42,832 nt of DNA from a virus, in the IMG/VR virus record IMGVR_UViG_3300018080_000051, positions 1 through 42,832 of that record; one strand, written 5' to 3'. Positions 1-7,111 of this stretch are shown here, piece after piece; position 1 is the first letter of the stretch; every line of letters starts with the position of its first letter. The translations under genes were made by a program, and so were the position numbers. The notes below the pieces were generated by a model. That model worked only from the letters and a program-made list of their open reading frames with translations, searched no databases and was not told the DNA's origin.

Positions 1-123
1 AACCTCAAAAGTAAATATACCGTTATACCTGATATTACACCAGCTATTACACGCTCGGGTAATTTTAACATAAAGCGATGCCAGAAAACATCCCATCTTA
101 CGAACTTTTTATTCTTCTTCATA
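1..123. repeat. 123-bp terminal direct repeat, left copy
   Basis: Bases 1-123 are identical to bases 42710-42832. Removing one copy closes a circle of about 42,709 bp. The minus strand of this copy carries most of a 44-codon gene (see 42697-42831) that is cut by the window edge at base 1. The ATG of that gene (120-122) overlaps the TGA stop of the RusA gene (119-121). Reading continuity across the junction shows the ends belong together. The repeat may be an assembly overlap or a true terminal redundancy; the sequence alone cannot decide. Confidence 0.95.
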
Positions 124-514
124 TTAAAGTAATCTCAATTTCTACTCTAGGATCTTCGCTGTATTTCTTTTGAATTCTTCCATCACAAATCAAACAGTCA
201 TCTTCTAGTAGTAGATTAGTTAAACAATCTAAATAAAACTTATCTATATTATCTCGATCTGGTTTTTTTATATGCCAATCATTTTCTTTGATCTCTGTTC
301 TTGAGGCTGGGATTTTAAAGTAGGCTATAAGATCAATTCGTACTGGACGCTTTCGAATAAGGTTTACATTACCTAAAGCTTCCTTCATAAATTGCCTCAC
401 AGCCTTCTGCTCTTTAGATTTAGGATTATACGTCCAAGTTTTTCCACCTCTTGTAACCGTTCTATGTCTAGCATTGGCTTGCGGATTACCTTTAATCGTC
501 AGATTTAATTTCAT
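119..514 (-). CDS. rusA: RusA-like Holliday junction resolvase
   Basis: This 131-residue protein has the length of the RusA family of Mg-dependent endonucleases, which cut four-way junctions during replication and recombination. The family signature is visible: KPDRDNIDKFYLDCL near residues 84-98, followed by an acidic EDDCLI segment around 104-109 and a later basic residue (QKKY), matching the KPDxDN...DxL...DD...K pattern. It lies late in the leftward replication operon. Its start overlaps the preceding gene (492-698), and its TGA overlaps the ATG of the 44-residue membrane protein that crosses the genome junction, so translational coupling is likely. Its probable role is processing branched replication intermediates before packaging. 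Confidence 0.88.
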   Translation of the reverse strand: MKLNLTIKGNPQANARHRTVTRGGKTWTYNPKSKEQKAVRQFMKEALGNVNLIRKRPVRIDLIAYFKIPASRTEIKENDWHIKKPDRDNIDKFYLDCLTNLLLEDDCLICDGRIQKKYSEDPRVEIEITLI

Positions 515-698
515 GGTTCTCCGGTTTTAATAGTGAATTCTTTTTCCATACCTCTTTAAGGGCGTGTAATCTCCCAACCTTATAGGAATTAATAATTAAT
601 TCAATTACTCCTTCGAGTGGGATTGTACTTTCTAATTCGTTAAGAGTTGCTGTTTCAATTTGTAATAATGATTTAAGTAAATCTTTTACATCGTCCAT
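492..698 (-). CDS. small hypothetical protein (68 aa)
   Basis: This is a 68-residue acidic/helical protein with leucine-rich N-terminal helices (starts MDDVKDLLKSLLQ). No family was recognised. It overlaps both neighbours: the end of the small TM gene 686-790 upstream and the start of the RusA gene downstream. This is typical of the tightly packed leftward operon and supports it being translated. Confidence 0.6.
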   Translation of the reverse strand: MDDVKDLLKSLLQIETATLNELESTIPLEGVIELIINSYKVGRLHALKEVWKKNSLLKPENHEIKSDD

Positions 699-790
699 AA
701 TAAAGCCTTTATTAAAATTGTTACTACAGCTCCCAGAGTAAAGCTACTCATTATAATTAGGGCTGCTCTTGTTAACATATGTTGGTTCAC
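686..790 (-). CDS. tiny single-TM protein (34 aa)
   Basis: A GTG-initiated frame sits two bases after the stop of the gene at 792-881 and encodes about 34 residues with one hydrophobic segment (AALIIMSSF...VVTILIKALLW). An internal ATG four codons later is an alternative start. It overlaps the next gene by 13 bp. There is no recognisable family. It is supported by its position in an unbroken chain of overlapping frames and by its membrane-like composition. Confidence 0.45.
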   Translation of the reverse strand: MNQHMLTRAALIIMSSFTLGAVVTILIKALLWTM

Positions 791-791
791 T

Positions 792-881
792 TTAACCCCC
801 TATCAGCCAGACACCTACAAAGAACGCAGCAGCAGCTTGCAGCCATTCCATAGTGTCCATACTTTTAAAAAATTTTATCAT
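792..881 (-). CDS. tiny amphipathic/TM protein (29 aa)
   Basis: ATG at 881-879 opens a 29-residue frame (MIKFFKSMDTMEWL, then an Ala-rich hydrophobic segment AAAAFFVGVWLIGG). It starts one base after the stop of the upstream 55-aa gene. The shape, a short basic N-terminus then one hydrophobic helix, recurs in several other tiny genes of this genome. No function can be assigned. Confidence 0.45.
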   Translation of the reverse strand: MIKFFKSMDTMEWLQAAAAFFVGVWLIGG

Positions 882-882
882 A

Positions 883-1050
883 TTATTTGTTCTTCCCTTT
901 ATAAAAATATTTATTTATTAATAAGCACACATTAATCATGGTATCCCACGATTCAGATATCTCTGTATTTTTTGCTTTAGTCCTTAATTTAATTAAAAGG
1001 TCTAATAGCTTTTGCATTGTTGGATCATATTTCTTATTTAATTCACCCAT
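883..1050 (-). CDS. small hypothetical protein (55 aa)
   Basis: This 55-residue frame (MGELNKKYDPTMQKLLDLL...) starts inside the last codons of the polymerase gene (13-bp overlap) and ends just before the next tiny gene. It is predicted to be mostly helical and basic at the C-terminus (YKGKNK). It was not recognised. The overlap with polymerase suggests termination-reinitiation coupling. Confidence 0.55.
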   Translation of the reverse strand: MGELNKKYDPTMQKLLDLLIKLRTKAKNTEISESWDTMINVCLLINKYFYKGKNK

Positions 1051-2960
1051 ATAGAACCTGTTAATAAATGTTTATCTTCTTGTTTAGTCCAATATTTCAT
1101 CAGACTCCATTCTGTAGTTATTCTTACATCTGGTAATACTTTCTTCATACCATGACACATGGTAGTTGACAAAACCTTTGCTATACTTTCCATATCTTCT
1201 GGATGCCCATCTGGTATTTCGAATATAAGTTCATCATGAATAAAAGCTAGGAATCTAACCTTTGTGTTGTAGTTTAACTCCATATCCTGAATAACTTTAA
1301 AGCATTCCCAAATAGCTTCTTTAGCTCCGTCTGCTGATAGACTCTGCATAGCTTTCCCATTTGCACATGAACAATATGTACACATATTTCTATATCTACC
1401 ATTACTCTCATATGCATAAGCATGGTCTGGGTTACCAGATAATTTCTGTTTTCCCATCCAACCATTATCTCCTAAGAATTTCTCTAATTCTGGAATTTCA
1501 TTTAAAGCAAAAGATTTAAATAATCTAGCTTCTTCTTCTGAAATATGTACTCCTGATGCTTGAGCAATCTTCCTCATAGTACTTGGACCTACTCCTCCAG
1601 CTAATGATAGACCTCCTGGTTTACTATCCGTTCTGGCTTTCTTAGCTACTGGATCACCATCTTTTAACGATCTAATAAATTGTTCTAGATCAGGTTCTGT
1701 ATTAGTTAAATGAGAATACCACATGTGTCCCAACAGACAATGAAAATCTACAGGTTCTTCTCCCTTATTTAAATACTCCTTTAAAGTACTTCCTAATTTT
1801 AAATCACTAAGTACTTGAGCAACTGAACACGCTTCTAGGGCTGCGTAGTCAATAGTCAATATCTTATAGCCTGGTCTAGCTCTGAAGATCTCTCTGATAT
1901 CCCCTTCTCTAGGCATAGTCTGTATAAAAGAACTGGTTCTACCTGTCTCTTTTAAAATATCATAAGAAGCTCTAAATATACCATTAGCCTTTCTAATATT
2001 TTTACAATAAGTATTTTTATATTTCTCTATTAAGCTCAATTCTATTCTAGCTTGAATAATCTCATCTGGTGGAAATTCTAATAATGAATTAGAGTCAATT
2101 TTTACTTGGCCTTTGGGGTGTGTTTTAGTAGGTTTAGTAAAGGATAGATAGTCTACATAATTCTCTGTTAAATATTCTACAAATTTTTTATTCTCTTTTC
2201 TAATCTCTCCTTTCTTGGTTAATTTAGCAAAGCCTTTCTCAATTAATAATTTATATAACGGTTCTAATCCATCGTCTAACTTTTTTTCTAATGTATCTAA
2301 TTTATGTAAGTCAACTTTCAATCCTCGAGTAGTTGCCAGATTCAAAGCGAAAGCTGCTTTAATCTGAAGGCTTTCAGTATTCATAGACCCCGGGCCAGAG
2401 GAAGTTCTTATTTTTTCTTGTGATAAAAATACCTTCTTCAACATTTCTACATCTAGTAAGCAATACTCTATAGCTTCTTGAGGGTAATCACAGGAATCTA
2501 TATTATCTAATTCAGCATACCTCAATCTCCAAATATCATCTCCTTTTTTATAAGTAGATAAATCTACTCCGACATATTTTCTACTTAAGTTCATAAGGCT
2601 GTAGCCTTTGGATTTTATTCTCCCCTCTATAGACAGATCTAATAGTTTCTCTCTAATAATGGTATCTCTGAATCCTCCTCTATCTAATATATCTATAATT
2701 AATTTACGGGCTTCTGGAAAATGATACCACATGACTAATATATCAAAATTAAATCCATTCTGGAATACAATATCAAATTTTCCTTCTGCGCATTGAATTA
2801 ATAAATCTATAGTTTTCTTTTGTAATTTACCATCCTTGTTTCCAACTACTCCTTGGTTATTGTCGAAATTATTAATCCAACTCAAACATACTGGCTTAGG
2901 ATAGCTTCCATCTTCTATTAAGAATGTTTCAAAATCTAAAAAATAAAATTTATCTTGCAT
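1038..2960 (-). CDS. family A DNA polymerase with 3'-5' exonuclease domain
   Basis: This 640-residue replicative polymerase has an N-terminal DEDD proofreading domain: FLDFET at residues 8-13, FQNGFNFD around 66-73 and YCLLDVEML near 166-174. The polymerase core follows. Motif A is TIDYAALEA near 370, motif C is FIHDELIFE near 575. Motif B is unusual: after Arg and Lys (ARTDSK) it reads PGGLSLAGGVG. Common phage PolA enzymes have an aromatic-containing NFG(Y/F)PGG block at this place, so the conserved O-helix aromatic appears to be Leu. There is no 5'-nuclease domain. It is the main DNA-synthesis enzyme of the leftward operon, with an AEP primase, ssDNA-binding candidate and exonuclease upstream. 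Whether the altered O helix changes nucleotide selectivity is unknown. Confidence 0.93.
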   Translation of the reverse strand: MQDKFYFLDFETFLIEDGSYPKPVCLSWINNFDNNQGVVGNKDGKLQKKTIDLLIQCAEGKFDIVFQNGFNFDILVMWYHFPEARKLIIDILDRGGFRDTIIREKLLDLSIEGRIKSKGYSLMNLSRKYVGVDLSTYKKGDDIWRLRYAELDNIDSCDYPQEAIEYCLLDVEMLKKVFLSQEKIRTSSGPGSMNTESLQIKAAFALNLATTRGLKVDLHKLDTLEKKLDDGLEPLYKLLIEKGFAKLTKKGEIRKENKKFVEYLTENYVDYLSFTKPTKTHPKGQVKIDSNSLLEFPPDEIIQARIELSLIEKYKNTYCKNIRKANGIFRASYDILKETGRTSSFIQTMPREGDIREIFRARPGYKILTIDYAALEACSVAQVLSDLKLGSTLKEYLNKGEEPVDFHCLLGHMWYSHLTNTEPDLEQFIRSLKDGDPVAKKARTDSKPGGLSLAGGVGPSTMRKIAQASGVHISEEEARLFKSFALNEIPELEKFLGDNGWMGKQKLSGNPDHAYAYESNGRYRNMCTYCSCANGKAMQSLSADGAKEAIWECFKVIQDMELNYNTKVRFLAFIHDELIFEIPDGHPEDMESIAKVLSTTMCHGMKKVLPDVRITTEWSLMKYWTKQEDKHLLTGSIWVN

Positions 2961-3182
2961 TTATACATACTCATCTAGATTGATAATTTGTCTACTGAGC
3001 CAAAGATTACAATGATTCTGTTTCTTACTACACAGTGTATTACTATGAGTTCTCCACATATCAAAATCTAATTCACTAATAGTGCCTTTAATTATCTCCT
3101 CTCCTTTCTTTATAATAGTAAAGAAACAATCTTCACCATTTTGTGTTTCCATTTTATTGATCAATAATACTTTTATATCCAT
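2961..3182 (-). CDS. hypothetical protein (73 aa)
   Basis: This 73-residue protein starts MDIKVLLINKMETQ and contains three Cys residues and one His (CFFT, LCSKKQNHCN). Its stop lies immediately before the polymerase ATG. No domain was recognised. The beta-like N-terminal half and the Cys/His spacing could form a small metal site, but this is speculative. Confidence 0.55.
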   Translation of the reverse strand: MDIKVLLINKMETQNGEDCFFTIIKKGEEIIKGTISELDFDMWRTHSNTLCSKKQNHCNLWLSRQIINLDEYV

Positions 3183-3394
3183 CTAATTAATCCTGTTATA
3201 TCTACTACTAACCATACACATGCTAGGGCTCCCCAGGCCCAGTCTTTGTCTCTTACTGAAACTATTCCTAATCCTAAACAGCCCATCATATAAAATAAAA
3301 ATCCTATCCATGTAATCCCTAAATTACCAGCTACAATAATAGATCCGATTACATTACATACTACTGATGACCATTTTATTATTTTCCAAATCAC
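3173..3394 (-). CDS. small membrane protein with about three TM segments (73 aa)
   Basis: This short protein is almost wholly hydrophobic. Hydrophobic stretches lie at about residues 8-25, 28-45 and 52-70, separated by short polar turns (VRDKDW). It overlaps the genes on both sides by a few bases. It was not recognised as a holin, but it is a membrane protein in the replication operon and one of several in this genome. Confidence 0.6.
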   Translation of the reverse strand: MIWKIIKWSSVVCNVIGSIIVAGNLGITWIGFLFYMMGCLGLGIVSVRDKDWAWGALACVWLVVDITGLIRWI

Positions 3395-3606
3395 TTCTTA
3401 TCTCCAAAACAATATGTTAACCAGTATCCAATAGGGGTGAATATAAGATTGTAAATCATTACAACACCTAAAGTTAAGAAGAAAGGAAGATGTAATTGTG
3501 TAAGCCAAATAAAGAAACTAAATCCGATTATTGATAAGATTTTATTAATAACAATAAAGGATGTTTTAGGATATTTCTTTGTCAGCTTATGGAAATACTT
3601 TATCAC
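3391..3606 (-). CDS. small two-TM membrane protein, GtrA-like in shape (71 aa)
   Basis: This 71-residue protein has a basic N-terminus (IKYFHKLTKKYPKTS) and two hydrophobic segments, ending GYWLTYCFGDKK. Length and topology resemble half of a GtrA-type flippase-like protein, but no diagnostic motif was seen. It is overlapped by the next gene (ATGA-type junction), so it belongs to the leftward transcription unit. Confidence 0.55.
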   Translation of the reverse strand: MIKYFHKLTKKYPKTSFIVINKILSIIGFSFFIWLTQLHLPFFLTLGVVMIYNLIFTPIGYWLTYCFGDKK

Positions 3607-3875
3607 GTTACATCTCCATTGACATCTATCTTTTCATCTTCATATGGTGCTGCGGTTCGTCTGTACATCTCTAACTTAGCACACTCTAATACTCCTATTA
3701 TATCATTTATGACTTTATAACTCAAGCCTCTTTCCTCTATATATCTATGGCAAATAGAGGTAACAATATAATTAAGATCTCCTACAGTGAAACACTTCCT
3801 GGCCACCAGTGCATCTAACTTTTGGTGATCATCTGAGAAAAATCTATCTCTATCTTTTTGTTTAATATATGGCAT
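3603..3875 (-). CDS. hypothetical protein (90 aa), MazG-like helical pattern possible
   Basis: This 90-residue soluble protein starts MPYIKQKDRDRF and has a central helical pattern (DLNYIVTSICHRYIEERGLSYKVINDIIGVLECAKLEMYRR). This segment resembles the short phage proteins annotated as DUF-type 'QKDRxxFD...INDxxGALE' companions of nucleotide-metabolism genes, but the function of that family is unknown. It lies just downstream of the LOG-like gene. Confidence 0.6.
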   Translation of the reverse strand: MPYIKQKDRDRFFSDDHQKLDALVARKCFTVGDLNYIVTSICHRYIEERGLSYKVINDIIGVLECAKLEMYRRTAAPYEDEKIDVNGDVT

Positions 3876-3883
3876 ATAGCTCC

Positions 3884-4468
3884 TTAATATAATCCTAAAT
3901 CTTCTGCTGTACCTTCGAAATCTTTATGACCTCTTTCTTCTAGTTCATCTACCATATCATCATACTTAATAAATCTTACATCTCTTGTAATATTTTTAGC
4001 ACAATGTTGTATTTCTAATTCTCTTAATTGTTTCTTTAAGAGATCACAAATCCATCCTTCATCTACTACCCAAATCTCTCCTTCCCATTGTTGTAATCTT
4101 TTTTCTGTAATAAAAGACCAAAACTCTCTCATGGTTCCTGCTCCTCCTGGGAGCATTAAAAGAATATCAGAGACATAATAAAGCTCCTCTCTATCTGCTA
4201 AGGATTTACAGACCATAGTATTAGCTCCTGGTAAGGGCTTTTCTATGGTTTCAATAAATTCTGTAGTAGACGCTAAAGGTTTAAGGGCTGGGTTTTTTGA
4301 TAGATATCCACGAGCACAACTACCCATACAACCTGTAGAACCTGCTCCATATATTAATAGATGTCCATTTGCAGCAATGGCTTGACCTGTTTTATAGGCT
4401 AAAGTCTTTTTCTTTCTAGAAACTTTATCTGATGCTGCTCCGAACATACCGATTCTTAATCTAGTCAT
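3884..4468 (-). CDS. LOG-family (lysine decarboxylase-fold) nucleoside monophosphate phosphoribohydrolase
   Basis: This 194-residue Rossmann-like protein starts with a beta strand and Gly turn (RLRIGMFGAAS) and has the nucleotide-pocket segment IYGAGSTGCMG near residues 40-50. It carries the family hallmark PGGxGTxxE as PGGAGTMRE near 115-123, with an upstream DREELYY segment matching the conserved basic residue region. LOG enzymes hydrolyse the N-glycosidic bond of (modified) AMP to release base and ribose 5-phosphate. The chosen ATG at 4468 overlaps the exonuclease stop (TAATG); a longer frame exists but lies inside that gene. In a phage it could act in nucleotide salvage, in making or removing a signalling nucleotide, or in anti-defence. 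The substrate cannot be read from sequence. Confidence 0.85.
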   Translation of the reverse strand: MTRLRIGMFGAASDKVSRKKKTLAYKTGQAIAANGHLLIYGAGSTGCMGSCARGYLSKNPALKPLASTTEFIETIEKPLPGANTMVCKSLADREELYYVSDILLMLPGGAGTMREFWSFITEKRLQQWEGEIWVVDEGWICDLLKKQLRELEIQHCAKNITRDVRFIKYDDMVDELEERGHKDFEGTAEDLGLY

Positions 4469-5298
4469 TATTTTACCTTCCATATATGTAAGCAATTTAT
4501 ACACTCATAGTGTTTACATTTACTTACTTTTCCTGTTCTTTTATTCTTCTTAGGAATATTAATAATTTTAATATCAAACTTTTTCTGACGTCTTGCTGCA
4601 CATTTAACGCAGTAAATACGTGTCTCTTTAAGATAACTCTTAAATAAATTTAAAGTTTTTAAATCAAAATCATAATAATCCATTTCTCTTAGGAAGACTT
4701 TTCTAGTATCAATAACATCTTTAATATTATATTTAATTCTAGACTCTTGTTTCTTCCCTTTACCTTTAGCAACATCTATACAATCTTGCATAGTTTGTTT
4801 ATCTTTACCTCCAAAATTATAATCTTTAGATCTAGCATCTAATGAGTGTGATGCTTTCCTAAAAGATCTTCTACTTAATTTTAAAGTATCAATAGTAATA
4901 AGATTAGTTATGGCTGGGAGTTTGTTTTGCATGATACGTTCTTGAAGTACCTTAGCATCATATGCATCTCCATTTTGCATAACTACAACATCTATCTCTT
5001 CTAATCTCTTTACTACTTTCTTTAGGCATTTCTTATCGCAGCCCCTCATTGTACTATGATCAAAATCCCAAGACCATACTTCAGGTTTTTCTCTACCTTC
5101 TTCTAAAAGGACTATAGAAGTAACCTTTAAGGTTTCTTCGATTTGATTAGTTTGAATAAATGCTTTTCTTAAAGGATATGTCCAAACTAAATACGGTGAT
5201 GTTTCAATATCTAAGAAAGCTACTCTAAGACCTTTCTCAACTGCTTTCTTATATAATGTGCTGGGTTTTAAATCAGCTTTTTCATATTTACTAACCAT
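4468..5298 (-). CDS. DEDD-type 3'-5' exonuclease (RNase H-like) with C-terminal zinc finger
   Basis: This 276-residue protein has Exo I FLDIETSP (D30, E32), Exo II QNGDAYDAKVL near 108-118, and Exo III YNIKDVIDT near 190-198. The Exo III Tyr and Asp four residues apart define the DEDDy class. The C-terminus carries two CxxC pairs (CVKC and CINC, about 40 residues apart) that likely bind zinc and nucleic acid. The polymerase has its own exonuclease domain with similar motifs, so this is a second, free-standing nuclease. It sits between the ssDNA-binding candidate and the LOG gene. Likely roles are DNA degradation or replication-intermediate processing. Confidence 0.82.
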   Translation of the reverse strand: MVSKYEKADLKPSTLYKKAVEKGLRVAFLDIETSPYLVWTYPLRKAFIQTNQIEETLKVTSIVLLEEGREKPEVWSWDFDHSTMRGCDKKCLKKVVKRLEEIDVVVMQNGDAYDAKVLQERIMQNKLPAITNLITIDTLKLSRRSFRKASHSLDARSKDYNFGGKDKQTMQDCIDVAKGKGKKQESRIKYNIKDVIDTRKVFLREMDYYDFDLKTLNLFKSYLKETRIYCVKCAARRQKKFDIKIINIPKKNKRTGKVSKCKHYECINCLHIWKVK

Positions 5299-5303
5299 GT
5301 TAT

Positions 5304-5852
5304 TTATCCCATTCGTTTAAAAAATGATTTTCTTTCCGGTCTATGTAGTACATCAATACGTACTGGTCGTAAGGATATTCCTACTAATCTATTACCTTCG
5401 GAGGTAGTATAATCATATGATGAGAGTTCTGCTTGTACTTGGACTACAGTCTTTGAGTCTAGCACTAATTTATCCCCACCAATTTTTTCTCCTCCTTCAA
5501 AAACATCTATCTTAGATCTATTTTTGAATTCTATCGTAGAAATTCCATCAACAGGTTCCCATTTTCCAGAATCTTTGTCTTTCATTATTTTAGGTTTTAC
5601 CATATTAAAGTTCATCTTTTTATCGGCGGCAGCTCTAGCCATATCTTCCTGACTATTAATAAAATCAATAAACTCTTTATGTTTTACATCTTTCTCTGGC
5701 TCAAAAGCCATTTTAATGTGGTATACTAAATTTAAATTAGTGCCATCTTTACCTATTCTAGGAAACTTTTCCGCTCTTTTTAGATCTGGAACTAACAAGA
5801 AAGAATTCCCTACGCTCATCCCTTCTGGGGTAGTGACCATAATTTTATTCAT
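5304..5852 (-). CDS. putative phage ssDNA-binding protein
   Basis: This 182-residue protein is beta-rich and lysine-rich without a signal peptide (starts MNKIMVTTPEGMSVGNSF). It contains segments such as FKNRSKIDVFEG and VQVQAELSSYDY that fit an OB-fold. Length and position next to exonuclease, primase and RecB-type nuclease match the phage single-strand binding proteins of the DUF2815/T7 gp2.5-like group. Unlike those it does not end in a clearly acidic tail (ends KSFFKRMG), so the call is contextual. Its ATG overlaps the TGA of the ribbon-helix-helix gene. Confidence 0.5.
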   Translation of the reverse strand: MNKIMVTTPEGMSVGNSFLLVPDLKRAEKFPRIGKDGTNLNLVYHIKMAFEPEKDVKHKEFIDFINSQEDMARAAADKKMNFNMVKPKIMKDKDSGKWEPVDGISTIEFKNRSKIDVFEGGEKIGGDKLVLDSKTVVQVQAELSSYDYTTSEGNRLVGISLRPVRIDVLHRPERKSFFKRMG

Positions 5853-6028
5853 AACACCTCCTTATGTGTTTTTAATAAATCTTTTTCTGATACAAATATA
5901 TCTAAATGTTTCTCAAGTAATTCTCTAATTAATTTAGAAAATTGTCTTCTTGGTAATTCTAATTCTGTCTTTACTCTTAAGATTAAATCTTCAGGCAAAG
6001 AAACAGATACAATTTTATGTTTCTTCAT
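5849..6028 (-). CDS. ribbon-helix-helix (CopG/Arc-type) DNA-binding protein (59 aa)
   Basis: This 59-residue frame lies between the ssDNA-binding candidate and the gene at 6028-6288. It starts MKKHKIVSVSLPEDLI, a classic RHH beta strand (alternating KIVSVSLP) followed by helix 1 (EDLILRVKTELEL), a turn, and helix 2 (RRQFSKLIRELLEKHL). Both ends use overlapping stop-start codons (TAATG upstream, ATGA downstream), which strongly supports expression. RHH proteins dimerise and bind operators, so this is a candidate repressor of the phage's early promoters. It might alternatively act as an accessory replication protein. Confidence 0.8.
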   Translation of the reverse strand: MKKHKIVSVSLPEDLILRVKTELELPRRQFSKLIRELLEKHLDIFVSEKDLLKTHKEVL

Positions 6029-6288
6029 TAAGTAACCTCTCTGTTTAAATATCTAACTTTAATACCTGCTTCTTCTAAATATGATATAATATATCCATAT
6101 TCTGTAACTCCAGATAGAGCTGCTTTATGTACTTCTACAGACTGTAGTCCTGCAGCTTTAACTCTATCAACTATCTCTAATGCCATCTCTTTAGCCATAA
6201 CTACAGGATGCTTTCCTGGGTTATGCTTCTGCCATTCTGTTTCATATTTTCTTAATTCATTAACAAATAAATGTAAATTATTATTCAT
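6028..6288 (-). CDS. hypothetical protein (86 aa)
   Basis: This 86-residue soluble protein has an N-terminal helical half (LHLFVNELRKYETEWQK) and an alpha/beta C-terminal half (GYIISYLEEAGIKVRYL). No family was recognised. It overlaps the AEP primase gene by 8 bp and the RHH gene by one base. Its constant association with the primase suggests a replication accessory role, but that is inference from position only. Confidence 0.6.
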   Translation of the reverse strand: MNNNLHLFVNELRKYETEWQKHNPGKHPVVMAKEMALEIVDRVKAAGLQSVEVHKAALSGVTEYGYIISYLEEAGIKVRYLNREVT

Positions 6289-7111
6289 GGGCTGTTCCTA
6301 AATCACTTTGGTTATATACCCAATCTAACATCTTTTCTACTTCATCTGATGTTTTATCAGGATTAAATTCTACTAGGGCTGGGGTGACGATATTGAATGC
6401 TGTATCTATATCAAACCCTGATCTAAATAAATCTATGCACATGTATTTAAGTTTATCATGCCTAGATGTTTTTCCTTTTTTAATTCCAAACTTTATAAAG
6501 GCTCTGGTCATTTCACTTAGGCCCTTTGTAGATGATACTTCTTTTTTTTCATGTGTTGGTTTGTCTTTTAATAAATTTAACCATTCATAAAATTCTTTAT
6601 TGTTTCTTCTCTTAGTATAATACTTTAACTCTTGTACAACCTCTTCGCGTTTACTGCCCGCTAATCTAGTAAATGTAGATGGTTCCATACATGCTGGATC
6701 TATTAGATCCATATTATATTTAATTTTATTACATATATGTCTGTATTCTTTAAGTGATACACCTTCTTCTAAAGATATAATAAAGTGGTAACTTTTATTG
6801 CCACTAAATGTGCATAACGATACTGGTGTGTGGAATGATCTTATATAATCCCATTGATCTTCATAGGTCATATCAGCTCTATCTATTTCTATAACAAAGT
6901 TTCGTAAAGAAGATAGATTATCTATCCTTCTAGTTGTATAAGGTTTAAAAGGATTAGCTGCTATCCATTGATCTTTATCTGATCTTATATAATTATTTAC
7001 TTTAACTGTATTAATTTCTATCGGGCATTTATATTCATTAACTTTTCTACAAGGGCATATATACTCTCCCTCATCAAACATAATTCTTAACATTATATCT
7101 GTATCATTCAT
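6281..7111 (-). CDS. AEP-type (PrimPol-like) DNA primase
   Basis: This 276-residue protein has the archaeo-eukaryotic primase catalytic pattern. An acidic strand FVIEIDRAD near 72-80 provides metal ligands, SGNKSYHFII at 103-112 matches the (S/G)xKSxH nucleotide-binding motif, and PSTFTRLAGSKR near 148-159 corresponds to the third motif in phage AEPs. An N-terminal CPC...C cluster (about 19-29) may bind zinc. The C-terminal part (from about 195) is helical and PriCT-like. It probably makes primers for the family A polymerase. No replicative helicase is attached or found nearby. Confidence 0.75.
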   Translation of the reverse strand: MNDTDIMLRIMFDEGEYICPCRKVNEYKCPIEINTVKVNNYIRSDKDQWIAANPFKPYTTRRIDNLSSLRNFVIEIDRADMTYEDQWDYIRSFHTPVSLCTFSGNKSYHFIISLEEGVSLKEYRHICNKIKYNMDLIDPACMEPSTFTRLAGSKREEVVQELKYYTKRRNNKEFYEWLNLLKDKPTHEKKEVSSTKGLSEMTRAFIKFGIKKGKTSRHDKLKYMCIDLFRSGFDIDTAFNIVTPALVEFNPDKTSDEVEKMLDWVYNQSDLGTAHE

